Assembly (NCBI GenBank): GCA_964532225.1
Contig: CAZHHM010000006.1
Location: 13,304-77,303 of the forward strand
Direction: 5' to 3'
Source: CAZHHM01 sp964532225
Lineage (GTDB): Bacteria; Margulisbacteria; WOR-1; JAKLHX01
DNA length: 64,000 nt
The notes under the pieces: model-generated
The model's input: the letters and a program-made list of their open reading frames with translations, nothing else
Told to the model about the DNA's origin: nothing
The model's database searches: none
In this document: one piece after another, positions 17,164-25,525 of the stretch
Layout: every line of letters begins with the position of its first letter
How positions within the stretch are numbered: the first letter of the stretch is position 1
Position numbers and translations under genes: made by a program

Positions 17164-18518
17164 TGAGCATCTTTTCCTGCTCTAATTGCGGGGCTCAGTC
17201 CCCCAGCTGGGTGGGAAAATGTCCCGAATGCGGGCAGTGGAATACGTACGCAGAAGAAGTGAATAGGGAGCGGGGAACGGGGAACAGGGGGAAGAAGAGG
17301 GCGGAGAGCGGGGAGCGGAAAAAGGCCGTAAGTATCAGCGAAGTCTCTTTAGAGAACTCCAAGCGACAGACGTCCGGCATCGGCGAGCTGGACAGGGCTC
17401 TGGGCGGAGGTATAGTCGAAGGTTCTGTCATACTGATCGCGGGAGAGCCCGGCATAGGCAAATCCACTCTGATGACCCAGATCGCGGGCTCGCTTTCAAA
17501 GAACAAGAAGGTACTTTATGTCTGCGGTGAAGAGTCGCCAAAACAGATAAAGCTTCGCGCGGACAGGCTCGGGATAAACTCAAAAGGGCTTTTGTTATTC
17601 CCTGAGACAGATCTTTTTTCAATAGAAGACAGCATCAATAATGAAAAACCGGATTTCATCATAATCGATTCCATTCAGACCATTGAGAGCGAGAACGTCC
17701 AGTCCGGAGCAGGTTCCGTTCCCCAGCTCAAGGACTGCGCCGCCTACCTTACCGGTATCGCAAAAACGCAGAGCATCCCCATGTTCATCGTCGGACAGGT
17801 GACAAAGGACGGGGCGGTAGCAGGGCCGAGGATACTTGAGCATATGGTAGATACGGTCCTGTATTTCGAAGGTGAGAAAACTAAGAACTTCAGATTATTA
17901 CGAACGGTAAAGAACAGGTTCGGCGCGGCAGGGGAGGTCGGGGTCTTTGAGATGACAGAAAAAGGCCTTGCGGAAGTGAAGGACCCTTCAGGGCTTCTTC
18001 TTGACGAAAGTTCTCTGGGCAAGGCCGGCTCGGTCGTCACTCTTACCAGTGAAGGAAGCAGAACGATGGCCGTTGAAGTGCAGGCTCTGGTAAGTTATTC
18101 AAAACTTGTTTCTCCCCGAAGGACCATATCTGGGCTGGACTACAACAGATGCTCGGTGATCCTGGGCGTGCTTGAAAGAAAAGCAGGGGTAAAGCTAAGT
18201 GATAGTGATGTCTACATCAGTCTTGCTTCGGGCATGTATTCAGATGAGCCTGCCGTGGACCTTCCCGCGGCGATCGCGCTCGCTTCATGCGTGAAGAACG
18301 TGCCGGTAGACAGCAAGACGGTAGTAATAGGCGAGATAGGGCTAACCGGAGAGATAAGGGCCGTCTCAAGGATAGAACAAAGGCTTAACGAAGCAGCGAA
18401 GCTGGGCTTTACCACAGCCATCATACCCGAAGGCAACGCGAAAGCACTTTCAAAAAAACAAGCGTTGAAATTGGTCCCTGTATCAAGCGTGAAAGAAGCC
18501 GTCGAAAAGGCGGTCTAG
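17163..18518 (+). CDS. radA: DNA repair protein RadA
   Basis: RadA/Sms is a RecA-like helicase that extends D-loops during recombination. The 451-aa protein has the zinc finger C6-x2-C9-x10-C20-x2-C23, Walker A GEPGIGKST, the RadA motif KNRFG, and a C-terminal Lon-like domain (IALASCVKNVPVDSK). Between finger and core is an unusual basic linker (RERGTGNRGKKRAESGER) encoded by four tandem heptads at 17261-17288. The same heptad block occurs in queA in another frame, so this linker looks like an inserted repeat. The variable linker position would tolerate it. Confidence 0.95.
   Translation: MSIFSCSNCGAQSPSWVGKCPECGQWNTYAEEVNRERGTGNRGKKRAESGERKKAVSISEVSLENSKRQTSGIGELDRALGGGIVEGSVILIAGEPGIGKSTLMTQIAGSLSKNKKVLYVCGEESPKQIKLRADRLGINSKGLLLFPETDLFSIEDSINNEKPDFIIIDSIQTIESENVQSGAGSVPQLKDCAAYLTGIAKTQSIPMFIVGQVTKDGAVAGPRILEHMVDTVLYFEGEKTKNFRLLRTVKNRFGAAGEVGVFEMTEKGLAEVKDPSGLLLDESSLGKAGSVVTLTSEGSRTMAVEVQALVSYSKLVSPRRTISGLDYNRCSVILGVLERKAGVKLSDSDVYISLASGMYSDEPAVDLPAAIALASCVKNVPVDSKTVVIGEIGLTGEIRAVSRIEQRLNEAAKLGFTTAIIPEGNAKALSKKQALKLVPVSSVKEAVEKAV
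17261..17288 (+). repeat. Four-heptad tandem repeat inside radA
   Basis: The units are GAATAGG, GAGCGGG, GAACGGG and GAACAGG, followed by GGGAA. The block at 36138-36165 in queA has GAATAGG, GGACGGG, GTACGGG, GGACAGG and GGGAA. Here the reading frame is VNRERGTGNRG, in queA GIGDGVRGTGG, so the similarity is in DNA and not protein. Confidence 0.8.
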
Positions 18519-18704
18519 CTATTTGTCCTTGAGGATGAGGTTCTTTATCAGTATGTCGGCCAGTTTTCTCTGAGCGTCCCCGGGCACGTTGGCACCCAAA
18601 GAGGCGAACTCTCTGTTCACGATCTCCTGTGCCGCCTTTCTCAGGTCGGCACCCGTTCTTACATTCTCTATTTTCATGTTATTCCCGATCTTGTCGACAG
18701 CCAT
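18519..18704 (-). CDS. Small orphan protein (61 aa)
   Basis: Unrecognised. The protein is polar and helical (ADLRKAAQEIVNREFASLG; DAQRKLADILIKNLILKDK), with no signal peptide or membrane segment. It converges with radA with no gap between the stops. A GGAG site lies about 12 nt before the ATG at 18704; an internal ATG at 18677 is an alternative. A near-perfect sigma-28-like promoter lies about 77 nt upstream, at the 3' end of dapB. This ties it to the other orphan genes with the same promoter. Function unknown. Confidence 0.55.
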   Translation of the reverse strand: MAVDKIGNNMKIENVRTGADLRKAAQEIVNREFASLGANVPGDAQRKLADILIKNLILKDK

Positions 18705-18780
18705 GCTCTAAAAAACTCCTTCGTTCAAAGAGATATCTGTCAGGGGAAGCAACAGGCATCCTCCCCCCCCCTACATCTAT

Positions 18781-18807
18781 ATATCGTCAGATGAGAAGGG
18801 AAATTTC
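18781..18807 (-). promoter_or_regulatory. Sigma-28-like promoter of the 61-aa orphan gene
   Basis: On the minus strand GAAA (18807-18804), exactly 15 nt, then GACGATAT (18788-18781). The last 15 bases, ATCTGACGATATATA, are identical to those of the promoter at 52767. The -35 part overlaps the stop of dapB. Confidence 0.6.
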
Positions 18808-19540
18808 ACATTATGTGTTCGAGGCCGTGGACAAATCCCTTTAGTCCGCCTATCTTTTTCACGGCAAGCAGAACGCCGGGCATGAAGCACTCTCTGTTTA
18901 TCGAGTCGTGCCTTATCTTTAATGTCTGTCCCTGGGCGCCGAGTATGACCTCCTGGCTGGCGACAAAACCGGGAAGCCTTACGCTGTGCATGGGGACATC
19001 CCTGCCTGAGGCCTCTTTCATCATGGCAGCGGTCTTAATGGCCGTGCCGGAAGGAGCATCCAGCTTCTGGTCGTGGTGCAGCTCTACTATCTCGGCTTTC
19101 GGCATATATTTTGCCGCTTCTTTGGAGAACCTCATCATCAGCACGGCCCCGATGGCAAAATTTGGGGCCACAAATACGTTGAACTTGTTCTTTTCGCAAA
19201 GAGATGCGATCTCTTTGAGGTCGGCGTCAGAAAGGCCGGTCGTGCCGACAACGATATTGGTCGAGGCGGCCGCGCAGGTCCTTATGGCTGACATAACATT
19301 GTTTGGGACCGTGAAGTCAACAACTACATCCGGCTTTTTGGCGGCCAGGGCTGTCTTAAGGTCGTTCTCGATCTGTATCCCGGACTTTTTAAGGCCGGCA
19401 AGTTCCCCGGCATCTCCAGCGACTCCCGGTGCGTCGACGGCAGCGGCAAGTTCGAGAGCGTCATCGCCGGAAACGGCCCTGACGACCTCTCTTCCCATCT
19501 TTCCTCCGGCGCCGTTAACCAGGACCTTTATCTTTGACAT
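18806..19540 (-). CDS. dapB: 4-hydroxy-tetrahydrodipicolinate reductase
   Basis: DapB reduces hydroxy-tetrahydrodipicolinate with NAD(P)H in the diaminopimelate/lysine pathway, which also feeds peptidoglycan. The 244-aa protein has the Rossmann start MSKIKVLVNGAGGKMGREVV, the NAD motif VVGTTGLSDADL, and the active-site signature ELHHDQKLDAPSGTA with catalytic His and Lys. It is the last gene of the rplU-to-dapB run, 10 nt after the M16 peptidase gene. Confidence 0.95.
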   Translation of the reverse strand: MSKIKVLVNGAGGKMGREVVRAVSGDDALELAAAVDAPGVAGDAGELAGLKKSGIQIENDLKTALAAKKPDVVVDFTVPNNVMSAIRTCAAASTNIVVGTTGLSDADLKEIASLCEKNKFNVFVAPNFAIGAVLMMRFSKEAAKYMPKAEIVELHHDQKLDAPSGTAIKTAAMMKEASGRDVPMHSVRLPGFVASQEVILGAQGQTLKIRHDSINRECFMPGVLLAVKKIGGLKGFVHGLEHIM

Positions 19541-19550
19541 ATTGTTCTCC

Positions 19551-20813
19551 TCAGAGCTTTAGCTTGTCTTCGGGCAGCCTTCCGATATCGCCGATCACCG
19601 CCACATTGAGGCTCACGTCGGTAAAAAGTTCTCTTGCGAGCCCTATGATCTTTTCGGAAGTGACAGCGTCGACCGACTCCATCATCTCGTCGATGGTAAC
19701 AATTCTATCATGGTAGAAAAGCGACCTGGTCATGAAGTTCATGCGGCTGTTGCTGGACTCAAGAGAGAGCACAAGGCCTCCCTTGATGTATTCTTTGGAG
19801 CGCTCTATCTCAAGCTCCGAAATGCCCTCATCCCGGACCTTTCGGAGTTCGCCAAGTATTATGTCCGTCACAGGCCCGAGGTTCTCTTTCTTCGTGCCGG
19901 CATAGACCTCGAATATTCCCGTACTTTTGAATGGGTGATTGAAAGAATAGATGGAATAGGCAAGCCCTCTCTTTTCCCTCACTTCCTGGAAAAGACGGGA
20001 GCTCATCGAGCCGCCGAGGGCGTTATCAAGCACCGCAAAAGCGTATCTTCTTTCGTCAAGCTGTGAAAGACCTTTCGTTCCTATGACCAGGTGGACCTGC
20101 TCGGTCTTCTTTTTCTTGAGCTTTATGTTCCTGGATATCTGAGGAAGAGGCTCGCTTACCGTCTCTCCGCCTGAAGGCAGGGAAGAGAAAGACCCTTCGA
20201 TGTATTTGAAGCACTGTTCCGGATCGATATTGCCGGCGACCGAGACTATCAGGTTCCCCGGAGCGTAGAACCTTTTCCTGAATGACTCGATGCTTTCCCT
20301 GCGGATGGCGTTCACGCTTTTTTCTGTCCCTAAAGTGCTCGCGCCCAGACCGTGCCCCTTAAGCATGACAGAGGCGAAAAGATCGTGTATCTGCTCGTCA
20401 GGAGTGTCCTCGTACATGCGGATCTCTTCGAGGATCACCTTTTTTTCAAGCTCAAGCTCCTTCGGGTCGTAAAGGCTGTTATGGTAGATGTCAGTCAGTA
20501 TGTCCATGGCTTTTGTGAGGTGCCGGTCCGGTACGATGCAGTAGTACATCGTGCCTTCTTTGCTGGTGAAAGCGTTCATCTTGCCTCCCACGCCGTCTAT
20601 CTCCTGGGCTATCTCAAGAGCGCTCCTGTTCTTAGTGCCTTTAAAGGTCATGTGCTCGATGAGATGGGAAATGCCGCGGTTCGTGTCATCCTCCCATGAG
20701 GACCCGACCCCGACAAATATGCCTATGCAGGCGGAGCGCAGCGAGGGGATAGCCTCTGTAGCCACCCTGACGCCGTTCCCGAGAGTGAATGTCTTTGCGT
20801 CGGGGATCTTCAT
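19551..20813 (-). CDS. M16 family zinc peptidase
   Basis: This 420-aa protein belongs to the pitrilysin/processing-peptidase family. The inverted zinc motif HLIEHMTFKGT (HxxEH) near residue 46 and the distal glutamate region around FTSKEGTMYYC are intact. The C-terminal half has the M16_C substrate-binding domain (RGLAYSIYSF). Its substrate is unknown; bacterial members next to dapB are common. The start overlaps the nadD stop by 4 nt. Confidence 0.92.
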   Translation of the reverse strand: MKIPDAKTFTLGNGVRVATEAIPSLRSACIGIFVGVGSSWEDDTNRGISHLIEHMTFKGTKNRSALEIAQEIDGVGGKMNAFTSKEGTMYYCIVPDRHLTKAMDILTDIYHNSLYDPKELELEKKVILEEIRMYEDTPDEQIHDLFASVMLKGHGLGASTLGTEKSVNAIRRESIESFRKRFYAPGNLIVSVAGNIDPEQCFKYIEGSFSSLPSGGETVSEPLPQISRNIKLKKKKTEQVHLVIGTKGLSQLDERRYAFAVLDNALGGSMSSRLFQEVREKRGLAYSIYSFNHPFKSTGIFEVYAGTKKENLGPVTDIILGELRKVRDEGISELEIERSKEYIKGGLVLSLESSNSRMNFMTRSLFYHDRIVTIDEMMESVDAVTSEKIIGLARELFTDVSLNVAVIGDIGRLPEDKLKL

Positions 20814-21418
20814 TTAAGGTAAAGTCCTTTCTTCCGTATATATCCGGCGACCTTTTTGGGGACATGCTTCTCGAAAGGTTTTCCGGAGGCCACCATCTGA
20901 CGGATGTCAGAAGAGGAGACCCAAAGGTTCAGCTCGATCATGTGTATCTTTGTCTTGTTCACCGCGATGGGCGGGAACTTAAGTATCCGTTTGAGCGTTT
21001 TTATCTTTGATCCCGGCCTTGTAGCGACGATGAACTCGCACATTTTAAACAGCTCTATGGGTTTTTTCCAGCTCAGTATGCTGTTGATGGAGTCGAGACC
21101 CATGATGTAATAGAGGGCCGTATTGCCGCCGAATTTCTTTTTCAGCTTCTTAAAAGTATCAACGGCGTAAGAAATGCCCCTCTTGTTTATCTCTATCTTT
21201 GATACAGAGAACTTCGGCTCGTTCTTAATGCCCAGGCGGACCATGGTCAGCCTATCTTTCCTCGGGCTTATGCTTGAAGGGTCTTTGTGCGGAGGGACTC
21301 CGGTAGGTATGAAGACGACGCTCTCAAGACCGTAGCGGACAAGCGCTTTTTCGGCAAGAGCTATATGCCCCTCATGTATCGGATCAAAGGTGCCTCCGAG
21401 TATGCCGATCTTCCTCAT
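20810..21418 (-). CDS. nadD: Nicotinate-nucleotide adenylyltransferase
   Basis: NadD adenylates nicotinate mononucleotide in NAD synthesis. The 202-aa protein has the nucleotidyltransferase motif GGTFDPIHEGH (residues 8-18) and the late VSSSDIRQMVASG motif. It overlaps both neighbours by 4 nt (ATGA type). The usual Gram-positive/cyanobacterial proB-proA-nadD order is kept, although rsfS does not follow. nadK of the same pathway lies at 53.2 kb. Confidence 0.95.
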   Translation of the reverse strand: MRKIGILGGTFDPIHEGHIALAEKALVRYGLESVVFIPTGVPPHKDPSSISPRKDRLTMVRLGIKNEPKFSVSKIEINKRGISYAVDTFKKLKKKFGGNTALYYIMGLDSINSILSWKKPIELFKMCEFIVATRPGSKIKTLKRILKFPPIAVNKTKIHMIELNLWVSSSDIRQMVASGKPFEKHVPKKVAGYIRKKGLYLK

Positions 21419-22665
21419 TTTCGTATCTGTCCGGTCCCTTCGATCACGTATTTATAGCTGGTCAGCTCCGCAAGGCCCATTGGCCCGCGGGCATGGAGCT
21501 TTTGGGTAGATATCCCTATCTCCGAGCCGAAGCCGAACTCGAACCCGTCGGTGAACCTTGTCGACGCGTTCACGTATACAGCCGCGGAATCAAGACGCGA
21601 CGTGAAAAATGCCGCCTTACGCTTGTTCTCCGTAATTATTGTTTCGCTGTGATGCGACCCGTATTTTGCAATATGCTCCACCGCTTCCTCAATCCCGCTC
21701 ACAACTTTAACGGCGAGTATCAATGCCAGGAACTCGGTAAAATAATCATCTTCAGAGGCCGGCTTTACCCCGGGAGCAAGGCTCATGGTCTTTGAGCAGC
21801 CTCTTACCTCGACCCCAAGGTCTTTCAGCTTCTTCACTATCCTGGGGACGAACTTTTCTGCAACGGCCTCGTCCACAAGCAGAGTCTCTATCGCGTTGCA
21901 TACCGACGGTCTCTGGGTCTTGGCGTTAATTACTATGCTCTCTGCCATGTCATGGTCGGCGGAAGCTTCGACATAAGCATGGCAATTGCCGACGCCTGTC
22001 TCGATAACGGGGATCCTGGAGTTCTCGACGACAGTTTGTATCAGTCCCGCTCCGCCTCTCGGTATGATGCAGTCGATATATTTTCTCTGGTTCAGAAGTT
22101 CCTTTACCGCTGCCCTGTCGGTGCTTTCTATCAGGCTTACCGAGCAGTCGGGCAGTCCTGCCTCCCCTAGGCCTTCTTGTATGACGGAGGCAAGAGCCTT
22201 GTTAGAGTTGATGGCGTCGGATCCGCCCTTAAGTATCACCGCGTTCCCGGCCTTAAGGCAAAGGGCCGCGGCATCAACGGTGACGTTGGGCCTTGATTCG
22301 TAGATTATGCCTATCAAGCCTATGGGCACCCGTACTTTTTTTATGTGAAGCCCGTTGGGCCTCTTCCACTGGTCCATTATGCTGCCGACGGGGTCGTTAA
22401 GTCCGGCAACGATGCTCAGCCCTTCGGCCATGTCCTTTATCCTTTTTTCGTTAAGGGTAAGTCTCTCGATAAATGCTTCCGAAAGTCCCTTATCCTTACC
22501 GGCCGAAATATCCTTTTTATTCTCCGACAGAATATGCTTTGTTCCCGAGATAAGCTTTGCCGCGATGGCTTTTAGTGCCTCGTTCTTTGTTTCCGAACGT
22601 GCCGAAGCAAGAACAGCTGCCGCGCCTTTTCCGGCTTTTGCCTTTATTTCTATCTCTTTTTTCAT
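21415..22665 (-). CDS. proA: Glutamate-5-semialdehyde dehydrogenase (gamma-glutamyl phosphate reductase)
   Basis: ProA reduces gamma-glutamyl phosphate in proline synthesis. The 416-aa length is typical; the catalytic Cys lies in QRPSVCNAIETLL, and the glycine-rich ETGVGNCH and LHARGPMGLAELTSYKYV motifs match the family. Its start overlaps the proB stop (ATGA), so the kinase that makes its unstable substrate is co-translated. Confidence 0.97.
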   Translation of the reverse strand: MKKEIEIKAKAGKGAAAVLASARSETKNEALKAIAAKLISGTKHILSENKKDISAGKDKGLSEAFIERLTLNEKRIKDMAEGLSIVAGLNDPVGSIMDQWKRPNGLHIKKVRVPIGLIGIIYESRPNVTVDAAALCLKAGNAVILKGGSDAINSNKALASVIQEGLGEAGLPDCSVSLIESTDRAAVKELLNQRKYIDCIIPRGGAGLIQTVVENSRIPVIETGVGNCHAYVEASADHDMAESIVINAKTQRPSVCNAIETLLVDEAVAEKFVPRIVKKLKDLGVEVRGCSKTMSLAPGVKPASEDDYFTEFLALILAVKVVSGIEEAVEHIAKYGSHHSETIITENKRKAAFFTSRLDSAAVYVNASTRFTDGFEFGFGSEIGISTQKLHARGPMGLAELTSYKYVIEGTGQIRK

Positions 22666-23768
22666 GAAAGCACCATATCGTCCCTGTGTATCACTTCGCC
22701 CGAAGGGATATATCCAAGCACTTTGCCTATCTCGGCCGATTTCAGCCCCTTTGCCTTCTCAAGTTCGCTGCTGCTGAAGTTGGTCACGCCTCTGGCTATC
22801 TCTTTGTTCTTTGCCACGATACTTATTACGTCGCCATGTTCAAATGCGCCCTTTACCTCTTTCACCCCGACAGCAAGCAGGCTCTTGCCGTCGTTAACAA
22901 GAGCTTTTTCCGCGCCGTCGTCGACAGTGACCTTGCCTACGGGCTTCTTTGCCGAGAGCAGCCATCTTTTTCTTCCGTCCTTTTTTGAGGAGTCAGGCAG
23001 GAAGAGAGTTCCTACATTTTCTCCGTTAAGTATCTTTTCAACGACCTCGCTGACACCGCTCCCAGCTATGACCATCGGGATCCCCGCGGAAGTGCATATC
23101 TTTGCGGCGGAAAGCTTTGTCATCATCCCGCCTGTCCCGAATTTTGTACCGGAACCGGTCGCGCATTCGATAATTTCGGAGGTTATCGTCCCGATAGTGT
23201 CAACGACCTCGCCGTTCATTATGAAGCCTTCCACATCGCTCAGTATCACAAGAAGGTCGGCGCCGGTCAGATTCGCCACCATCGCCGACAAGGTATCGTT
23301 GTCCCCGACCTTGATCTCTTCCGCCGAAACGGTATCGTTCTCGTTTATTACGGGCACCGCGCCAAGCTCAAGTATCTGCTCGATCGTGTTCCTGGAGCTT
23401 ATGTACCTTGAGCGGTCGTCAAACGCGTCCCTTGTAAGAAGGACCTGCGCGGGCATGAGCCCGAGCTTTGAAAAACTTTCTTCGTATGCTTTCATGAGGA
23501 GGCCCTGGCCGATCGCGGCCGCAGCCTGTTTCTCGGTGATGGTCTTTAAAGGACTCTTCGCTCCAAGCCTCTCGGCGCCCGCGGCTACGGACCCTGAGGT
23601 GACCAGAACGGCCTTTTTGCCGGACGCCATCAGAGCGCTGATCTCTTGCGCGATAAGATCGAAGCGTTTGGTGTTGAGTTTGCCGTCCTTGCCGACGAGA
23701 GAGCTTGTTCCGATCTTAATTACTATCAGTTTGGCATTGACTAATGCCCGGCGTTTTGAATTTGCCAT
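22662..23768 (-). CDS. proB: Glutamate 5-kinase with PUA domain
   Basis: ProB phosphorylates glutamate as the first, feedback-controlled step of proline synthesis. The 368-aa protein has the amino-acid-kinase domain (VIKIGTSSLVG; VLVTSGSVAAGAERLG; INENDTVSAEEIKVGDND) and a C-terminal PUA domain from about residue 275 (GKVTVDDGAEKALV). It follows rpmA by 11 nt in the rplU-rpmA-proB-proA-nadD run. Confidence 0.97.
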   Translation of the reverse strand: MANSKRRALVNAKLIVIKIGTSSLVGKDGKLNTKRFDLIAQEISALMASGKKAVLVTSGSVAAGAERLGAKSPLKTITEKQAAAAIGQGLLMKAYEESFSKLGLMPAQVLLTRDAFDDRSRYISSRNTIEQILELGAVPVINENDTVSAEEIKVGDNDTLSAMVANLTGADLLVILSDVEGFIMNGEVVDTIGTITSEIIECATGSGTKFGTGGMMTKLSAAKICTSAGIPMVIAGSGVSEVVEKILNGENVGTLFLPDSSKKDGRKRWLLSAKKPVGKVTVDDGAEKALVNDGKSLLAVGVKEVKGAFEHGDVISIVAKNKEIARGVTNFSSSELEKAKGLKSAEIGKVLGYIPSGEVIHRDDMVLS

Positions 23769-23779
23769 AATTTTGGGGG

Positions 23780-24025
23780 TCAGGGAAGCGGTACTATGCT
23801 GACCTTTTTGTTCGTACCAAAAACGACTCTCCCGTCCATCAGTGCGAAAAGAGTGTCATCTTTGCCAAGACCCACTCCCATGCCCGGTTTGAACTTGGTG
23901 CCGCGCTGTCTTACGATGATGGATCCTGCGGTTACGTTCTGTCCGCCATAAGCCTTTACTCCAAGCCTTTGGCCTTGACTGTCACGCCCGTTAGTTGATG
24001 TTCCGCCGCCCTTTTTATGTGCCAT
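23780..24025 (-). CDS. rpmA: 50S ribosomal protein L27
   Basis: The 81-aa protein begins MAHKKGGGTSTNGRDS, so the N-terminus that reaches the peptidyl-transferase centre is present without the Firmicutes-type cleaved extension. It lies 10 nt after rplU. Confidence 0.97.
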   Translation of the reverse strand: MAHKKGGGTSTNGRDSQGQRLGVKAYGGQNVTAGSIIVRQRGTKFKPGMGVGLGKDDTLFALMDGRVVFGTNKKVSIVPLP

Positions 24026-24035
24026 TGCTTATTCC

Positions 24036-24350
24036 TCAGTTCAGGCTGATCTTTTCGATCTTGAGCCTGGTATAGTTCTGCCTGTGTCCGACAGTTCTAT
24101 GATAATTGACTTTATTCTTATATTTAAAGGTGGTGACTTTCGCGTCTTTAACGTTGCCTACCACTTTTGCGGATACGGTTGCACCTTTAACGAAAGGGGT
24201 CCCGACCTCAATGGTCGTTCCGTCAGAGACCAAAAGTACTTTATCAAGCTTTAAAGTAGAGTCAACCTTTACTTCTAAAAGCTCAACATCTATCTCCTGG
24301 CCAGCAGTCACTCTGTACTGCTTGCTTCCTGATTCAATAACAGCGTACAT
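24036..24350 (-). CDS. rplU: 50S ribosomal protein L21
   Basis: The 104-aa protein begins MYAVIESGSKQYRVTAGQ and ends in the basic NYHRTVGHRQNYTRLKIEKI typical of L21. It is the first gene of a long minus-strand operon. The start lies 9 nt after a TAAATT -10 box, so the leader is very short or absent. Confidence 0.97.
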   Translation of the reverse strand: MYAVIESGSKQYRVTAGQEIDVELLEVKVDSTLKLDKVLLVSDGTTIEVGTPFVKGATVSAKVVGNVKDAKVTTFKYKNKVNYHRTVGHRQNYTRLKIEKISLN

Positions 24351-24359
24351 ACTATAATT

Positions 24360-24388
24360 AATTTATCAGAAACTAACGCGCTTGTCAA
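24360..24388 (-). promoter_or_regulatory. rplU operon promoter
   Basis: On the minus strand TTGACA, a 17-nt spacer and TAAATT end 9 nt before the rplU ATG. The -35 box shares five base pairs with the -35 box of the divergent infC promoter. Confidence 0.65.
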
Positions 24389-24410
24389 TAAGAGCTAGCT
24401 TTGTTATAAT
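24382..24410 (+). promoter_or_regulatory. infC operon promoter
   Basis: TTGTCA (24382-24387), a 17-nt spacer and TATAAT (24405-24410). Transcription should start near 24417, just before the GGAGG ribosome binding site at 24421, which excludes upstream start codons for infC. Confidence 0.75.
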
Positions 24411-24432
24411 GTTCCATGTTGGAGGATTACAG

Positions 24433-24942
24433 ATAGCCTCGAGGAATTACGTTATCAATCATATGATCCGCAGTCCGCAAGTGCGGGTCATAGACACGGA
24501 CGGCGGTCAGCTGGGCGTCATGCCATTGTCTGCGGGCATTGCCAAAGCAGAAGAAAAAGGGCTTGACCTTGTACTGATATCGCCGGACGCGAACCCGCCT
24601 GTGTGCAGGATAACCGACATCGGCAAGTTGCGTTATGAGCAGTCAAAGCGCGAGAAGCAGAGCCGTAAGGGAAGTAAAGCGGGGCATCTCAAAGAAGTCA
24701 AGTTTACGCCGAAGATAAGCGATCATGACTTCCTTGTGAAGGCCGAAAGATCAAAAGAGTTCCTGCAAAAAGGTTTCAAGGTCAAGGCAAGCATCATGTT
24801 CAGGGGAAGGGAAATGACCCACCCCGATATTGGCAGAAGGCATATGGACAGGCTGGTCGAATATGTGGCCGAGGTCGGTAAGCCGGAGTCGGCGCCGAGC
24901 ATGGAAGGCCGCAACATGATAATGATCCTTACACAGAAATAA
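24433..24942 (+). CDS. infC: Translation initiation factor IF-3, predicted ATA start codon
   Basis: IF-3 keeps ribosomal subunits apart and checks start codons. From the proposed start the protein is 169 aa: the N-domain begins IASRNYVINHMIRSPQVRVI, and the C-domain contains KEVKFTPKISDHDF and RGREMTHPDIG. The start was placed at ATA 24433 because GGAGG (24421-24425) is 7 nt upstream, the promoter's start point is about 24417, and family alignment begins exactly here. The nearest in-frame ATG (24409) overlaps the -10 box. IF-3 genes are known to use rare starts (ATT in E. coli) for autoregulation. An ATG at 24463 would cut a conserved segment. Confidence 0.9.
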   Translation: MASRNYVINHMIRSPQVRVIDTDGGQLGVMPLSAGIAKAEEKGLDLVLISPDANPPVCRITDIGKLRYEQSKREKQSRKGSKAGHLKEVKFTPKISDHDFLVKAERSKEFLQKGFKVKASIMFRGREMTHPDIGRRHMDRLVEYVAEVGKPESAPSMEGRNMIMILTQK

Positions 24943-24954
24943 AGGGAGTAGAAG

Positions 24955-25152
24955 ATGCCAAAGATCAAAACAAGAAAGTCAGCTGCGAAAAGGTTCAAGT
25001 TCACCGCCAAAGGCAAGGTAATAAGGAAGAAGGCCTACAAAAGGCACATCCTTGAGTGGAAGAAGTCTTCCCAGAAAAGAAGGCTGTCAAAGAACGTGCT
25101 GGTAAAGAAAAGCGACATCGCCAAGGTCAGGGTGATGCTGCCGAACGCCTAA
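24955..25152 (+). CDS. rpmI: 50S ribosomal protein L35
   Basis: The 65-aa basic protein begins MPKIKTRKSAAKRFKFTAKG, typical of L35. It lies 12 nt after infC, with GGGAG as ribosome binding site, in the conserved infC-rpmI-rplT order. Confidence 0.97.
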   Translation: MPKIKTRKSAAKRFKFTAKGKVIRKKAYKRHILEWKKSSQKRRLSKNVLVKKSDIAKVRVMLPNA

Positions 25153-25173
25153 AACAAAAGAAAGGTTCAAACA

Positions 25174-25524
25174 ATGGTCAGAGTAAAAAGAGGTTTCGTA
25201 GCAAGAAGAAAAAGAAAAAAGGTACTTAAGAGGGCAAAAGGCTTCAGGGGCTCTCTCAGAAGGCTGTACAGGGCGGCAAAACAGGCCGTTTACCATGCAG
25301 ACAGATACTCAACAAAAGCAAGACGCAAGAAAAAGGGCGACTTCAGGGCCCTTTGGAACGCAAGGATAAACGCAGCGGTACGCAAACATGACATGTCTTA
25401 CAGCGTTTTCATCAACGCGCTCAAAAAGAAAAAGATCGCCATAAACAGGAAGATGCTGGCAGACCTGGCCATCTTCGACAGCGCGGCTTTTGCAAGGATC
25501 GTCGAGCTGGTCAAAGGAAAATAG
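25174..25524 (+). CDS. rplT: 50S ribosomal protein L20
   Basis: The 116-aa basic protein begins MVRVKRGFVARRKRKKVLKR and contains GFRGSLRRLYRAAKQAV, standard for L20, which can also repress its own operon. It is followed almost directly by the bifunctional nuclease gene. Confidence 0.97.
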   Translation: MVRVKRGFVARRKRKKVLKRAKGFRGSLRRLYRAAKQAVYHADRYSTKARRKKKGDFRALWNARINAAVRKHDMSYSVFINALKKKKIAINRKMLADLAIFDSAAFARIVELVKGK

Positions 25525-25525
25525 C

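Noticed and set aside
22723..23802. A 359-aa open frame opposite proB
   Set aside because: It is antisense to a certain gene, with serine/proline-rich composition and no homology.
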